Source of the DNA: Seminavis robusta
Lineage: Eukaryota; Bacillariophyta; Bacillariophyceae; Naviculales; Naviculaceae
Direction: 5' to 3'
DNA: 44,317 bases
Assembly: GCA_903772945.1 (NCBI GenBank)
Contig: CAICTM010000877.1
Location: forward strand, 1-44,317
In this document: piece after piece, positions 20,948 through 32,460 of the stretch
Numbering within the stretch: the first letter of the stretch is position 1
Layout of the letters: every line of letters starts with the position of its first letter
Program-made: the position numbers and the translations under genes
Notes under the pieces: generated by a model
Told to the model about the DNA's origin: nothing
The model's database searches: none
Seen by the model: only the letters and a program-made list of their open reading frames with translations

Positions 20948-22450
20948 AGGAAGGGCCTTTCTAGCTAGAGAGCCCAGAACTCCAAACTCCATAGATAACT
21001 TAATTAAAGCACTGCAACAGGAACAAGCTTCCTTAGCTTGCCCACAACAGAGAGCTACGCAGCAAAACTCTGGAATAAGATCAGAGAAACACTGCATTCG
21101 TTGATGTACTGATGCTGCCTCTTAGTCCACTCTGGCTATGATGTGACTCCCCAACGTGGCACTCGACTGTCTCAAGCGCCATCATGAAGCTTTCTTTCAC
21201 TTCAATGTTGCCACTTTTGCCGTGGACATGCCAATAGTTGCAGGATATTGTGTTGACACTAGAGGTGCAAGATGATTATGTCGGGAGTCATGCATGTCGC
21301 TCCCAGAGCTATCATCTTGCACTAGAGGTAAATGGTCACCTACCCTCCATGCCATGCCAGCTAAAAAGGCAGTGGAAGATGGGCGCCCGTGCCTGTCAAG
21401 ATGCATGACTCCAGTAACTCCAACAAGTAGGATGGAAAGTATACACATGTGTATCATGTTGACAGAGACGAATTTGATCTTGGCATGGGTGCACACCTAC
21501 CTTGCCTTTGGGTCACTTTCTCGCAAGGATTTGCTCAAGGCTTTTGAGGAAGCTGAGAGCTTGAAAGACAACGACTTTGACATGGTGGAATGCCAACCGT
21601 GCCACTTTCAATTTGTCAATGCTCAAACAGCTTGGAATTGAAGTAACCCCTTTTAAAAGTGAAGGTCAGTGTGGCCCACAAATTGCTATGGCAGGTGTTC
21701 CTACCGGTGTCTGTGCCAGCCAACAGGTTGGCTTGTTGGAGGAAGACGTTGAACTCAAAAACGAGATTCAGCTCACCACTGCAGCGCTTTGGTTGAGACT
21801 TATGTTGCCAAGTTCGATGCCTCTGCTGCACAGTTCGGTTGGCATTGACAGGACTGTTTGGCAGACGACAAGGTGGAAGAAAGATGGAATGAAGGAGGAT
21901 CTACTGGAAGGCAGTAGTTGGCTGGAAAGTTGGTTGGAAGGCACTGGAAAGGTTACTTCCTGGCCCCCCTTGGACTTGATGGATTGAGAGACAGACTAAT
22001 CCTTCAAACATAAACATAGTTATTGAAGTTGGACACTATTGACAAGTTTCCAGCAATGTATTGATCTAATTTAAAACGGCTCTGAGCTGGCCGGGGAGTG
22101 ATCCCTAGCTAGGCGTCTGTGCATGCCGTCTCCTTCTTTGAATAGACCATGGATCGTATCTCTACTGGAGCATACCTTTGGCCAACCAAGTTGCTTGCAA
22201 AAGTGACAACAATATGGCAATGGAGAGGATTCCAATCAAATCCAATCTGACCAAACGGCCCTTTCCTGGGAAACGCTTGTATATTATGAAATAGCTAGTT
22301 CCATGGCTTTAACTTCCCTAAGCGAATCATACCTCGCTTTGTTGCTTACATAGACTATTGTCACCTTGATAGATTCCATCCTTTCGATTCTGTGCTTGAT
22401 GAGCAGGAGGCAAGTGATTGGGGTTCGTAGCTGCTATCCTACCGGTACGC
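20948..22450. other. Non-coding stretch with a small hairpin element, no supported gene
   Basis: Open frames at 21294-21641 and 21577-21987 show no domain, signal or splice support and overlap out of frame. A 54-bp hairpin flanked by direct repeats lies at 21257-21329 (separate entry). Nothing else is recognisable. Confidence 0.45.
21257..21329. repeat. Short hairpin flanked by 10-bp direct repeats
   Basis: GCAAGATGAT (21267-21276) pairs with ATCATCTTGC (21311-21320), and inside it GGGAG can pair with CTCCC. Outside stand direct repeats CACTAGAGGT at 21257-21266 and 21320-21329, the second sharing one base with the stem. This looks like a target-site duplication around a tiny inverted-repeat element, but it is too short to be sure. 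Confidence 0.45.
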
Positions 22451-24234
22451 TCAAAAGTTATCCGGCAAAAAGTCATCTTGTGTACAGTGCCAAACGGGTC
22501 GGCCTCCTGAATCTTGAATCGGCCGGGCTACGCTCTGCTTATAATGAACGCTTGTCGGATTGCAGTCCCCATCAATGTGTGAGAAAATCAGCTTCTTCAT
22601 CTGCTCCAACTGTGACGTTGAGATAATCATTGGTGAGTCACAGATAAACCATGTCACCCATTCCCCACAAGGTGGCTCAGTAAGGGACCCTTCGTAGCCG
22701 TAAAAGTATATGCTTGGCACCAGCTGAATATGATGTGGATCCCATACACCGTTTTGCAGCAAGCGTTCCTGGAGTTTGCGATTCCTTTCAAAGTCGGGAT
22801 CGTCTAGATCGGTACTGAAATGTGCCCACGTGTTGAAATCTTTTGCATGCGCATCGCCGCTCCTGCTTGCATTCTCCCCCAATAGCTGATGAATGTCCGT
22901 CATTAGTTGCCGCTCCTTCCGCCGCTTGGCCGCACATTGTGCTCGATGTACATTGTAGACGTATTCAAAGGCATCCAGCGCAGCTTGCAGATAGTAATTG
23001 TATCCTTTTGGCGTAGCTTGGATCATGACACTCACAGTAGGGGTCCTCCGCCTCGACGGGTGCATGTGGACGAGTTGCATCTCGGCATCGTACCGTGTGC
23101 CGTTGATCATGTGCTCCGATGGCACCTTGAAATCGATGTGCATCAAATCGGCGTATCCGCCCCAATTGTGTGGAAAATCGGCATGAGGTGGATCTGGCTC
23201 TGCGCACAGTTCGTTCTCAGGATCTACGTTGACAAGAGAAGAGATAGAGAGAGTGCGATGAAATCATGAAAGGCACCAAGAAAGCCAGTCCATTATCCGT
23301 CAAAGGAGCCACTCGACCTACCTGCACAAGGCCTTCGTTGGTATTTCAGGCGTAGTTTGTTGGGGTGGATTTGTTTCTCCACCTCTGCCCCCGACACCTT
23401 GAAATCCCCTGGCTAATTTATATAACAGAGAGAACCAAGGTTAGACAGGCATGGAACACCACAAAAAACACCAAGACCCCATGTCTGCCAACCAAGACAC
23501 CAAGTAGAAATAAATGTACTCACCCGGACTCGAATTTGATGATGCTCCTCGCACGTGGCCCCGCTAGGTCTCACGTCAATAGGTGACTGTTCCCCTATTC
23601 GATCACAAAGATTTCTCTCTGGTCGTCTTACCGCCAACACTCCTTGCCAAGGCCCAGAACCCTTTTCATCGTCAAACTCGTTCCAGTAAAAGTTCGCTGG
23701 AACCCCCGTGATGGCCCAGCCATTGTTCTCATATCCCACGACCAAGGTTGTCTGATTGTATCGTTGCAATTGAGGATACCCCGGGCCGTATGGGTTTGAT
23801 CGATTGGGATCATAGTTGAAGTAAGAAGGATCCGGAAAGTCGGGGACAGGGTTTTCAGGGTATGGATTTATCGTTGGTGCCGGGGTCGTCTCAATGGTAG
23901 GAGCGATGGTTGGAGATGCCGTCGGAAGGGGTGTCTCTGGTGTTACGGTGGGTTCTGGAGTGATAGCCTTGGTTGGTGGGAGAGTTATGTGAGTTGGAGG
24001 AGGGCCCGGAGAGGCTCCTGACGTTGGGAATGGACCAAAGGGAGGTGCCGTTGTTGTTTCCATATCCAGAAATGGATCATCTTCGAATGCTCTGAAGTCC
24101 AGTGCAGAATCATGAAGAGTGAGTTCTAATGGGTCGACGATATCAATCCAACTGCGAGCTGCAATGGGAACCAACAGAATCCCAAATAGTCCAACCATCA
24201 GTCTGCATCTTCGGCGACCTGCAAATGATACCAT
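22451..24234 (-). CDS. Secreted alpha-carbonic-anhydrase-like protein with altered metal site
   Basis: Exons 24234-23524, 23412-23322 and 23223-22451, 524 residues. A signal peptide (GLFGILLVPIAARS, about 15-28) is followed by a Pro/Thr-rich linker (about 60-135) and the carbonic anhydrase domain (about 160-505). Family landmarks are EQSPID (215-220), NWGGYADLMH, PSEH (302-305), EMQLVH (315-320) and GSLTEPPCGEWVTW near the C-terminus. Alpha enzymes hydrate CO2 with a zinc held by three His. Aligning DLMHIDFKVPSEH to the FHFHWG block leaves only one of the first two His (H296; the partner position is D298), and the third ligand in E-L-H-L-V-H is Q317. E304, H305, E315 and the gate Thr are kept. 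It may therefore be a carbonic-anhydrase-related, inactive protein, or bind metal differently. Intron 1 must end at TTAG, not the CCAG four bases on, to keep frame. Confidence 0.8.
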
Positions 24235-25130
24235 TTTGATCGTTTGTTGCGACTCCGCTGTCCTTCCTGTTCCACAAAAGCTAGAGACGGTTAAGCGCTG
24301 TTGATGTAGTTTCTCACTTGCTTGTTTGGCTGCAGAGTACGTGTCTTGGTGCTGCTTCAGACGAGGCAAAGGCGAAACCAAAATGTGAGGCATCCAGGTT
24401 GAAAAAATCATCAGCTCAACGCACCTGTGAGCCATGGGGGAGTGTTCGTCATCTCCTCGCCTCGGAATGCTTTCGCCCCGAAACTCGAATCAAGTCCCAT
24501 TATTTGTGGATCAATATTAATCGGCACGCAAAGCATGCCACTCCCACTAAATTTCTTCGTGGGAGTGGAGTGGTCTTTTTGAAGGTAGAGCCGGAACTGG
24601 TACCATACAGTCTGTACGCACATGGCTATCACATGTATGTTGTGGCTTTGATACTCTACTCTAGTACTGTGTGTGGGAGGAATGGCCACGATGGCCATCA
24701 CATATCACATTGGTACATACTCGTCTTGGTAACTATATAAGGCAAGCTGGAACTCCGAAAATTCAGCGATCCTGATGATGCGCTTGTACACTAACAGCTT
24801 TGTACCAGGTATCAAAGACATCTTGCAAAGGGTTCATGTGAAACATCTTTTATCGCAGCATAGCAGGGTAGTTATTGAATCGAATCTTCAATGGTTCTGG
24901 TGCGTGCGTTCCTGATTTCAAGTAAGTATTATTCATTGCAGCCAGTCCACCTTTGAAGCAAGTTTTAATTGTGCATGTGGGCTGGTGGAGTTGAAATACA
25001 TGTAGGCATAGTAGCCTGCCTCTTCCGTTCTGCAGCTGCAATGTACACCTTGAACAACGGAGGCTTCCTAAATGGGAGACTTCAGCTGTGCAAGCTATCG
25101 CAAGTTATCAACGAACACCGTCCCGCTCAC
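24235..25130. other. Upstream region of the carbonic-anhydrase-like gene, with a hairpin
   Basis: Non-coding. It must contain the promoter of the minus-strand carbonic-anhydrase-like gene. CCACTCCCAC (24538-24547) and GTGGGAGTGG (24559-24568) form a perfect 10-bp stem with an 11-nt loop. An open frame at 24318-24740 crosses this hairpin and has no supporting feature. Confidence 0.45.
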
Positions 25131-26304
25131 TCAACCACAATGCTTCGAATTTCGCAGCCAAAAACAAGCCGAGATAGCCAGAGCGCTAGCAGCCATAGCT
25201 GCAGAAACCCGCAGGTAAGCAATTTCACCTTTTACCGTTTTCCCAGCCACTGACATAGCTTCTTCACTACCAATCATCGAGATCGGATGAAGCGACTTTT
25301 CCAACCGGATGGAACCGGGAGTGACGGAAGTCACATTGACTGCCACCAGATCGCTAGGAATCACAGTGACGACATGAGCCTCTCGGTTAGTCGAACCCAT
25401 TTTGGATTTACAGTGATAGATTCCGAGCGACGATAAGACGTGTTCGCCATCAAGATACGAGGCTGCGCCCCCCTGTCGACCCCAGGCGTCGGTACGGCCC
25501 ATCGTCCCCGGAGGAACCAACACCAGCGCGTGAGAACCCCTGTCCCCGTTCATAAGCTCGTTGCTTCGAATAGTAGCAAAGTTTCCGTCATGATGAAACT
25601 CCAATTTCGAAGCAGTCGCCCGACCAAATGCGGTTTCGATGAGCACTGGATTGGAATGTATCTGTCGGGCGATGTCAAGAAAAGCAGCAGCAGCAACAGA
25701 GTCAATTTCTACTGCAACCTTCCCAGGGGAAAAACTCCCTTCATGCAACTCAATCAAGATGAAGTCGTCCTTCACACCGCGAGACTCGGATGGATTGGTC
25801 ATGCTGCTGGTCACCCAGGAGCTGTGAATGTATTGACGGTGTCGGCCGAAGGGGTACGTTACTCGAGTAAAGACCATTGAGTAAAGCTCCTCCATGAAAT
25901 GAGGAGAAATGGGGACAGGTAGAAAACATAACCTTGTCCAATTTGCCATTGAAATGTTCGAATCCATGTTTCATTTGGTACCCTAGCTAATCCTGTCAGA
26001 TGCGCTAAAGCGTGTTCCAAGCGTTTAAACTCCCACTGCCGAACCAAAGGTTGGCGTCCTGTGGCTCGTCCTCCATCTTCCTTTACGGTTGTACGAGTTA
26101 TCGTGAGCGAGTTTTGATACCTAGAGGAACCGACAGTGGGTTGTCTAAACGTCTTCAATCTCTTCCTAAAATGTGGCTGCAAAAATACGACAGCAAAACT
26201 TGTCAGGCAAAAAATACATCGGCAGCTTCTCCCTAACACAAGACAAAGCTCACCCTCACTTCCCTCACCTCGACAGTCGGACGATGAGATGGAGAGAGAG
26301 CCAT
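25131..26304 (-). CDS. Unrecognised protein with C-terminal hydrophobic segment
   Basis: Probable exons 26304-26269, 26176-25933 and 25861-25131, giving 336 residues. Exon 1 supplies the only usable ATG (MALSPSHRPTVE) and joins in phase 0 through an intron with a good TTTTTGCAG acceptor. The second junction is uncertain: a GTTATG donor at 25932 with acceptor ending at 25862 keeps frame (71 nt). A GTAACG donor at 25862 with acceptor at 25822 or 25804 also keeps frame (41 or 59 nt). The main body is coherent and soluble-looking, with HEGSFSPGKVAVEIDSVAAA, FHHDGNFATI and GGAASYLDGEHVLSSLG. The end has a hydrophobic stretch (VSAAMAASALAISACFWL) that could be a tail anchor. I cannot name the family or function. 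Confidence 0.55.
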
Positions 26305-26902
26305 TAAGAGATAGTCAAGGAAGCCAACAAGCAACACAAGTGGATAGGAAAGTGGCTGCATATTCTACATGCCCCCTTTGTTTTGCTTGTGCACCCACCG
26401 AATGTTCCTCAGTCGTGCATAAGCTCAGTCGACAACGATTTATTAATTAAAACCGAACTGATTCGATTCATGGACGGATTTAAGTCGGATTTGGTTTCGA
26501 AATGGACTCATAACTAAGATTGGGTCGGATTCTGAAAAATACCCTATATAATTTAGAGTCGGTTTTTGATAAATATGATTTGAAAACCGTTTCTATGTTA
26601 GGATTTATAGTCGATGTCCCCGAAGCTGAAAATAGTTTTGGTTGGCTTGCTAGCTAGAACGCCGACCTGCAGGAACAACAGCACAACAGCAGCATCACCG
26701 TCAAGCCGTCAACAAACAACAAACAGCATCAACAACTACTGGCATTGAGAAAGGATCCTGCTCACCGCCAACGCCGAATTCATTCGTACCGAAGTGGCCG
26801 TTCATCAGCTGTTCATAGAAGACAGGACTGTTGCTTTTATCACAGCAGAAGAGAACAACAAGCAACTCAGCTGTGGAGGATCATATCGTTGATCGAAGCA
26901 GT
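26305..26902. promoter_or_regulatory. Divergent intergenic region
   Basis: 598 bp between two start codons of opposite genes, AT-rich around 26440-26600 with recurring GTCGGATT-like words. TTGCTTTTATCACAG at 26831-26845 looks like a splice acceptor, so the plus-strand gene may have a 5' UTR intron here. Confidence 0.4.
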
Positions 26903-29205
26903 ATGAACAACAATAACAACAATAATCACGATGCCGAAGGGCTGCTCTTGGCGGGGCAGCAACAACAGCAGGGTGGCAACGTAGAGATTCACGATGACAA
27001 CGTGGACGATGAAGAGGAGGAGGACGACGGCATTGAACGAGACGCCGATGGAGTCCTCGATGGTGGCGTGGCTGGTTCCTCCAACAGCTTCAGTGCCGAT
27101 GATAGCTCCACCACCGCTGCCGCCCGACGTCGTTCGGCGGATTGTGACTTGGTGCGTCTCGGGATCCGTTTCGGTGTAGGCTCTGGTAGGCTTTCTACGT
27201 GCGTGCTTTCTGACGCGTCTGTTTGTTGCTTTCTTCCACAGCTATTGTTTATTGTATGCGGCGAAAACATGGACGACATTGCTCCCAAACATCCCATTCT
27301 GAAAGAAGGCGTGGTAGTCTCTATTGGACTTGACAAAAACACGAAATTGGGCGCTGTCTTTCGTCGCTTTGCGGAGTTTTGCAATGAGCATTCCAAGCAC
27401 GAAGTGGAGGATACGGACTTGGAATTCTTCCACTGCCAATTGTTGAATGGATCGGATACTGCAGAGTCCTCGGCGTTGATGAAGAACGATCGAATCAAAG
27501 TACGAAAAGAACGATCTGCGGACCGACAAAATCAGGCGGAGCTGAAACGTCTACAACGTGATTCCGACAAGGAATTCTTCAAACAGCTACAGCAGCTAAT
27601 GCCCAGTGGCGGTGCCAACAAGTATTGCGATGTGGTGTTTGATTGCCAAGGAAAAATCCCAGACGACAATGGGTTTCCACAACAAGTACTTACCTCCAAA
27701 GTGAGAGGACATTCCGTTGTTTTGGGCAAGCGATGCAAATGGCTGGGAGAATTGATTGATACGGCGAGAAAAGAACGTGTCAATCGTAGCTTCGTGACGG
27801 AGGATCCACCAGCGGATGGCATTATCAACATCAATAATGTGAGCGATGTGGTCATCAAAGCAGAGGAGGATGCGGCCAATTCGCCTCAGAGCCAAAATAG
27901 AATTGATTTCCCTACCGGACACATTGTCGCCAACACCAGCTCCACAATGCCAGATGAAGACGGACAGCGTCCCAGACGCAGTGGCGACACGGAAGATTAC
28001 GACGAAGATGACGATGAAATGGGAGTGCTTCCATTTCCAATGCCTCAGAATAGACCACAAGCCATTTACCGGGGCGGTGCCACCGAAATTGAGGACGACG
28101 ACAACAATGAAGATGGGTCCGAAGCGGACTCGATGGGAGCTGTTGGTGGCCACTGGCGAGATCGTGTGGTGAGGAAAAGTTTTATTTCCCAGGAATCGAC
28201 GCAGTCGGATGAGTTGGTTGTCACCATCTCCAAGCATTCTCCTCAGGCCATGAAGCTGCTCTTGGAGTATTGCTACAGCAACCGTGTCATTCCTTTGGGA
28301 CACGATGCATATGTACAAGCGTGTCGAACCAAACCGGTCAAGCCCGATGGTCCAGTGGCACCGTACTCGTCTTCGAGGCGATGGCCAAACAATGGTGCCC
28401 CACAGGTGACTTTGTCGGTTGCGTTGGCGGGCATCTCGTTGGCGGAGGAGGCTGGTTTGCGTCGTCTCTCGCTCATGTGCGAGGTCGCGGCGTCCCAGCT
28501 GGTCAGCAATGCAAACGTTGTTCATGCTTTATCTGCGTGTACCCAACAGCACTCGTTGACAGGCAACTCGCTTCCACGCCTTCGAGAGGTTGCCATGAGC
28601 ATCATTCTGAGATTCGGGCCGCGTGGCTTTTACGACGTGGCTGTCTTTCGAAAGGCACTCGAAGGGCCAACAACCTCCATTATTCCCACACTGCTCACGG
28701 GAACAGCGGAAGCCATGGCCACAAACGACAAACAAAAGAACGAAAGCAACAAACTATCGGGTCACAAGCGCGACTTTTCTGCGATTGCTGACAGTTTCTA
28801 CAGTTCGTAAGTGTACCAGCCCACACGTATCTTTTCGTATGATGTCTTGTTCTCATTGCAAAGCTTCCTACTTTTGATTTTCTTTTGCACAGATGCGACC
28901 GAGAAGACACGTGTTCTAGAGAAAATGAGCGACGGATGCGTCGTTTGGAACGAGATGGAAAGGCTCCAAGGCAACCCGCTGGAGTTCTGGTGAAGACTGA
29001 GGACGAAGACATGTACCTGGATCAGGTCCATTCTTCCAGCTGGGCAGCCGAATCAGTGAGGCGAAGTCTGAAGCGAATGTCCCACCACGTGAACATTGGT
29101 GGTACCTTTCGAGTGGATAGAACTGGAGTGTACGCTACAACATCTCGGGACTCTGGGGCAGGGGTCTATCCCACTCGACGACGCCGCTCTTCCGAGCGCA
29201 AGTAG
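26903..29205 (+). CDS. Ubiquitin/SUMO-like plus BTB domain protein
   Basis: Exons 26903-27151, 27242-28806 and 28893-29205, 708 residues. The start is the first in-frame ATG (MNNNNNNNHD). The N-terminus is Asn/Gln-rich and acidic (1-80). From about 84 a beta-grasp domain resembling SUMO or Rad60 SUMO-like domains follows: LFIVCGENM, TKLGAVFRRFAEFC, DLEFFHCQLL and ALMKNDRIKVRKER. Next is a BTB/POZ-like domain that starts NKYCDVVFDCQGK (about 209). It has TSKVRGHSVVLGKRCKWLGELI, is interrupted by a long acidic insert (about 255-390), and resumes at ELVVTISKHSPQAMKLLLEY, followed by a BACK-like helical part. The C-terminus is basic (RRRRSSERK). BTB proteins often serve as Cullin-3 adaptors or transcription cofactors; which applies here is not visible. 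Intron 1 is exactly 90 nt without stops, so unspliced transcripts would also be in frame. Confidence 0.75.
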
Positions 29206-30224
29206 GCTTGATCGATTTGAGGCATTGGTTTGATGAAAATCTATTGTGATGTTGGTGTTCACATTGTATGCATTATTTGCTACGCTCGCTTTTGTTTGTC
29301 TATATTACTAGCCGATGATGCACGAAGGCATTGAAAGGCAAAGTTTACTATTTTTAAAAATTACAGCTGGATGCACTTTGCGTTTTCATGCATGTGTTCG
29401 GCGCGCCAACAAGGAAGATTTAGCGAAGTCCTATTCCTTGCTCTTCAAGGAGCAGGTTGGTCCACAACATAGGGGACATGACATCGTCGGCGCCAATGTT
29501 CTTTGGATTGCAACAACCTGGCTACCCACATCTGGCTGCTCGTTTCCTAGCTTGCACTCGACTCCCAGCCACTATTTCACTTGTAGCATACTAGTATCAC
29601 ACCGGTATCTGTTGATTTTCCAGTAGTGCAGTAAGAGCTATGGATCAGTGCCTGTACCTGGTTACATTTCTCCTACGGCATAATTGAATTATTCGCTCTG
29701 ACTGGCAAGCTACCGGTAGCTATGCACATATGGTAGCAGCACATAGCTACCGGTATCAGGTGCAAGTACTGGTAGGATGGAGGTAAGCGCCAAAAAGATA
29801 AAAAGATAGACACAGCACAGCTAAAGCACCCCAAAAATTATCTTTGAACATGGTACCTGGTACCACCACAGAAACCAGATGGTAGTGTTGAGGGATGATC
29901 CAGGCAACTTAGGAGTCCGGAAGACTCAGTCACTCCAAGAGTTGATGTTAAGTGCCCCCAATCTATCAATGCTTCGTGCCGTTAATTGATGTGTGGCACC
30001 AGTCATCGTAACATTGCCTGAAGCTTTCAAAAACCCGCGACTGTCTGTGAGTGCTGGGTCTGCGGGGAACTTCGCAGAGCCAAGAAATAATCTGGAAGCG
30101 CATCACAAAATACAAAATACTTCACAAAAGACGCAAGATTGATACGGTAGGTTACCAAACATAAAACAAAACCAAGAGATAGACGATAACCGAAAAGCCA
30201 CACTAGCTACTAGCTACCTCCACC
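29206..30224. other. Non-coding stretch before the kinase gene
   Basis: About 1 kb without a supported gene. It holds the 3' end of the BTB gene and the promoter of the kinase gene. Between 29580 and 29880 there are several short palindromic words (CTACCGGTAG, GGTACCTGGTACC). Confidence 0.45.
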
Positions 30225-32460
30225 ATGACGGCCAAAACCACCAGCTTTAGCGTCCACGATTTGTGTACGCCCCACACAGGCCGCGAGGGTACACTGCGAT
30301 CGAGCAGTACCGACGTGTTTACGTTTTCCGCCAAGGACTTTGTCAAGGAACGCATCGACACGCCGATATCGGACGTCTACGAAATTGGGGAACGATTGGG
30401 AGCGGGGGGATACGGTGAAGTCTTTGCGTGTGTCCACAAGGAAACCAAAATTGAACGGGCCGTCAAGATTCTGGACCGGTCTCGGTTGTCTCCCTTTGGC
30501 GTGGCCGATGAAGACGAACTCATCAAGGAGTTTAATATTCTCAAGGAATTGGATCATCCCAATATTCTGAAGCAAATTGAAATGTTCAGTGACGAAAAGA
30601 ACTATTATATCGTCACGGAAATCTGCCGAGGAGGAGAGCTGTTTGATGAAATTCAAGAGTGGGGAAATTTCATTGAAGAGGATGCCGCGGAACTCATGAG
30701 GCATTTATTGGGAAGCATCAATTACTGTCATCAAAAGGGCGTGGTACACAGAGACCTCAAGCCGGAGAATATTTTGCTCGAACAAGACAAAGACTTGGAC
30801 TCTATCAAAGTCATTGATTTCGGATTGGCACAGTGTGTGGAAAAGGACACGGAAATGACGGATTTGGTAGGGTCCATTTACTACATTGCACCAGGTATGT
30901 ACGATCTGATCAGCAGGATATTTGCAGGCAAAACTATGGGACAGACGTTTCTCACTGTTTTATCTCTGTTGCTCAGAGGTGCTCATGGGGCGACACAATT
31001 TCAAAGCAGACATTTGGTCTTGCGGGGTGATTGCCTATGTCTTGCTGGCCGGATACGCGCCGTTTGATGGGCACTCGGACGAAGAAATCAAGGAAGAAAT
31101 CCTCAGTGGAGAATTCGAATTTGACGAAGATGTATGGGAGGATGTGTCCGAGCAAGCCAAAGATTTTATTTGCACGCTGCTAGAATTCGATGCCAAAGAA
31201 CGTGTCACTGCCGACGAGGCACTCAAACATCCGTGGATTGTGCAGTCGAGGATTGATGCCTCGGAACGCATCAAGCACCGTGATTCGGCCAATGAACGCG
31301 CCATGGAGGCACTCTACAACCTGGAGCGATTCAACGCACAAAACAAATTGAAACAGGCCACCTGTGCCTTTATTGCTTCGCAGTTGGTCTTGAAAGAAGA
31401 AAAGAAACGCATTGACGAATTGTTTCGGGCGTTGGATATCAACAATAATGGCAAACTCTCAAAGGAGGACGTTCAAACCGGATACAAGGAAGTTTTCGGT
31501 AAGGAGCTCAATCCAGCAATGGTCGAGGCCATGTTCAAACGCATTGACTACGACAACACCGGATACATTGAGTACTCGGAATTCCTCGTGGCCACCATGA
31601 ACGAAAAGGATCTCCTCAACAACGACAAATTGAAACACGCGTTCAACATGTTTGATGCCGACGGCAGTGGAGTGATTTCCAGAGACGAGCTAGTGGAAGT
31701 CATGTCCTACTTTCAGTCTGTGGACAAAACTATGAACGGTGAAGCAATCAATCGAATTATCCGTCAGGTAGATGAGAGCGGTGATGGCCAGATTGATTTT
31801 GAAGAATTCAAGGCAATGATGGTCAAGACAGCGGATGATACTGGCATCAGTGAGGATTCATTTAGCGCGGATTTAGCCGCCCTACCGATACCCGAGCCTG
31901 TACCCGAACCACAGCAAGAGACGCCACAACCACCACAAGGTCGAAGGACCCGAAACATGCCAGCGGGCTTGTCCTCATCCTGTACGACAGCTCCCAAGAG
32001 CCGGTTGCCACAGGGGCCACCGTCCGCCCTTTCGTCGTCCGTGCATCACGGACGAGATCCCTTGGCGACCAAGCTTTCCGGGGGCACCAAAAAGTGTTTG
32101 GCGTTGTTTGAGAGAACGCCTTCCGAGGGCGTCGACCAGTTCGTTGCCATTGAACGGCTCAGCTGCAGGTTGAGCTTTGGTCGAATGAAGAGACGCGATT
32201 CTCAAGAGATTATCCGAATGCCCAAGAACGGTTCCTTGTGTGGTAACAGTCAACACAGCAATGGCAGTGGCGGTCTCCGAAACAGTAGTCGACACAGTGG
32301 TGAACATTCTCTTCGGGAAAGTCAACATTCTCTTCGGGGCAGTATGCACAGGCCACGAACGGGTCGAGCCAAAGCTGCGGTGTTCCGGGAGCTCGTCAAA
32401 CGAAGCGACACACCGGTTGGTGCTGCGCCTCATCTCAAGGCGTATGGCTTGGGTCGATAA
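30225..32460 (+). CDS. Calcium-dependent protein kinase (CDPK)
   Basis: Exons 30225-30894 and 30977-32460, phase 1 intron, 717 residues. The intron splits the A-P-E motif and splicing restores IAPEVLMGRHNFKADIWSCG. Kinase landmarks: glycine loop GAGGYGEV (59-66), K81 in AVKIL, HRDLKPEN from H175, and DFG at 198-200. An autoinhibitory/junction helix is followed by four EF hands with loops starting at D377 (DINNNGKLSKED), D414 (DYDNTGYIEYSE), D450 (DADGSGVISRDE) and D489 (DESGDGQIDFEE); all four keep acidic positions 1 and 12, so all could bind calcium. The kinase phosphorylates Ser/Thr targets on calcium rise. There is no N-terminal Gly for myristoylation. A Ser/Gly-rich, basic C-terminal extension of about 200 residues is unusual for the family. 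Confidence 0.95.

Noticed and set aside
21294..21987. Two overlapping plus-strand frames as a possible gene
   Set aside because: The frames differ, no splice pair joins them convincingly, and the first crosses a hairpin element.
23407..23416. CCAG acceptor for exon 2 of the carbonic-anhydrase-like gene
   Set aside because: It shifts the frame and destroys the conserved D-F-K-V-S-G; the TTAG acceptor four bases earlier keeps it.
24235..24435. Upstream start for the carbonic-anhydrase-like protein (67 more residues)
   Set aside because: The internal Met begins a clear signal peptide; the extension has no feature and would bury it.
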